A DNA stretch of 7,180 nt from Defluviitaleaceae bacterium (GTDB lineage: Bacteria > Bacillota_A > Clostridia > Lachnospirales > WQUN01): positions 1-7,180 of the forward strand of contig WREB01000062.1 of assembly GCA_009779525.1 (NCBI GenBank), written 5' to 3'. The notes under the pieces are model-generated. The model was not told where the DNA came from. It searched no databases and worked only from the letters and a program-made list of their open reading frames with translations. The translations under genes were made by a program, and so were the position numbers. Shown here piece by piece: positions 6,422-7,180 of this stretch; the stretch's first letter is position 1, and each line of letters begins with the position of its first letter.

Positions 6422-7180
6422 ATGGAAAAAAACGGAATACTCGTATCGGTAAAAAAAAGCGGGGGGCCAGGCGTTTCGGTCGTGGCCGAAAAGGGAGCGA
6501 CTTTGCTCGAGGCGCTTCGCGAAAACGGCTTCTACGTGCCGGCTGCGTGCGGCGGGCGCGGTTCGTGCGGCAAATGCGCGGTCAAAATAATAAAAAACGC
6601 CCCGAGACCCTGCCGCGAGGATGAAAAAAACTTGAGCGGCGAACTGCTTGCCGAGGGTTACAGGCTGGCGTGCGCAACGAAAGTTTCCGTCGAAATGGAG
6701 ATCGAGCTTATCGCCGCCGCGGACGAAACCAGCGGGTTTAAAATACTCGAGGCTTACGAGGCGCAGCGGCCCGCCGAATGCGACAGATACCGCGAAATGC
6801 ATGTTTCGGTCGATTCCAAAAGCCTCGACCTTCTTGCCGGCGCAGAAATCGGCCTAACGGCGCTGAGGGAGTTCGCGGGCCTGCTTGAGGCGGACGCCGC
6901 TGCAATGCGCGAAAACGGCGCATGGTGCCTGACCGACGGCGAAACGATTTACGGCGCGCACGAAAAAAAAGGCGAGGAGGCGTACGGCATAGCCGTCGAC
7001 GTCGGCACGACGACGGTCGCCTTCGAGCTGGTGGAGCTGACTCGCGGAAGGCGCGTTTCGGCGCATTCGAAAGTCAACAGGCAGAGGCAGCTTGGCGCAG
7101 ACGTAATCACGCGGATCCAGCTGGCTTCGTCGGGCAAGCTTCGCGAACTTGGCGACCTGATTAAGCGGGACATCGAGTCG
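6422..7180 (+). CDS. 2Fe-2S ferredoxin / ASKHA-domain protein, RACo-like corrinoid activation protein, 3'-truncated by window edge
   Basis: The frame is open from ATG 6422 to the last base, giving 253 residues of a protein that in this family is about 500-650 long. Residues 1-92 form a plant-type 2Fe-2S ferredoxin domain: ACGGRGSCGKC supplies Cys43, Cys49 and Cys52, and RLACAT supplies Cys84. A connecting region (about 93-186) follows. YGIAVDVGTTTVAFEL (188-203) is the phosphate-1 loop of the ASKHA ATPase fold typical of DUF4445/RACo proteins, followed by the family-like NRQRQLGADVITRIQ. Known members use ATP hydrolysis to drive electron transfer from the iron-sulfur cluster to an inactive Co(II) corrinoid methyltransferase protein, restoring Co(I). 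The substrate cannot be named here because downstream genes are not visible. The gene lies 89 bases after cheW, behind a terminator, so it is probably not part of the chemotaxis unit. Family assignment is firm; specific function is inferred. Confidence 0.88.
   Translation, partial: MEKNGILVSVKKSGGPGVSVVAEKGATLLEALRENGFYVPAACGGRGSCGKCAVKIIKNAPRPCREDEKNLSGELLAEGYRLACATKVSVEMEIELIAAADETSGFKILEAYEAQRPAECDRYREMHVSVDSKSLDLLAGAEIGLTALREFAGLLEADAAAMRENGAWCLTDGETIYGAHEKKGEEAYGIAVDVGTTTVAFELVELTRGRRVSAHSKVNRQRQLGADVITRIQLASSGKLRELGDLIKRDIES

Noticed and set aside
6370..6624. 84-codon + strand frame starting inside the terminator and overlapping the RACo-like gene
   Set aside because: It starts in the right arm of the terminator hairpin, is Arg/Lys-rich and overlaps the conserved ferredoxin domain in another frame.

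Overview
The window looks like chromosomal DNA from a moderately GC-rich bacterium, probably an anaerobic, motile member of the Bacillota (Clostridia-like) or a relative. That placement is inference. It rests on the combination of a long (type 2) 2-isopropylmalate synthase, a TmcAL/YlbM-type tRNA modification enzyme, a CheA with a recognisable P2 domain, a RACo-like iron-sulfur/ASKHA protein, strong Shine-Dalgarno sites and TTG start codons. No RNA gene, mobile element, CRISPR array or phage gene was seen.

Layout. Positions 1-1596 (+) hold the 3' part of leuA, whose start lies before the window. Positions 1586-2785 (-) hold tmcAL, convergent with leuA and overlapping its last 11 bases. A 51-base divergent gap (2786-2836) separates tmcAL from a chemotaxis cluster on the + strand: cheR (2837-3655), a 72-base gap, cheA (3728-5815), a 40-base gap, and cheW (5856-6332). 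A strong intrinsic terminator (about 6348-6386) follows cheW. From 6422 to the window end (+) is the 5' part of a gene for a 2Fe-2S ferredoxin-like plus ASKHA ATPase protein, of the family that includes RACo, the reductive activator of corrinoid proteins.

How the genes work together. CheA is the histidine kinase of the chemotaxis array, CheW couples it to receptors, and CheR methylates receptors for adaptation. No receptor, cheY, cheB, cheC or cheD is present, so these must be encoded elsewhere. LeuA (leucine biosynthesis) and TmcAL (ac4C34 of elongator tRNA-Met) are housekeeping neighbours with no evident link to chemotaxis. The RACo-like gene starts a separate functional group whose partners, expected to be corrinoid methyltransferase genes, would lie beyond the window.

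I did not find a convincing undescribed system. The points most worth a second look are the terminator immediately before the RACo-like gene with little room for a promoter, a hairpin over the cheW ribosome binding site, and several family-motif substitutions in CheR and CheW.
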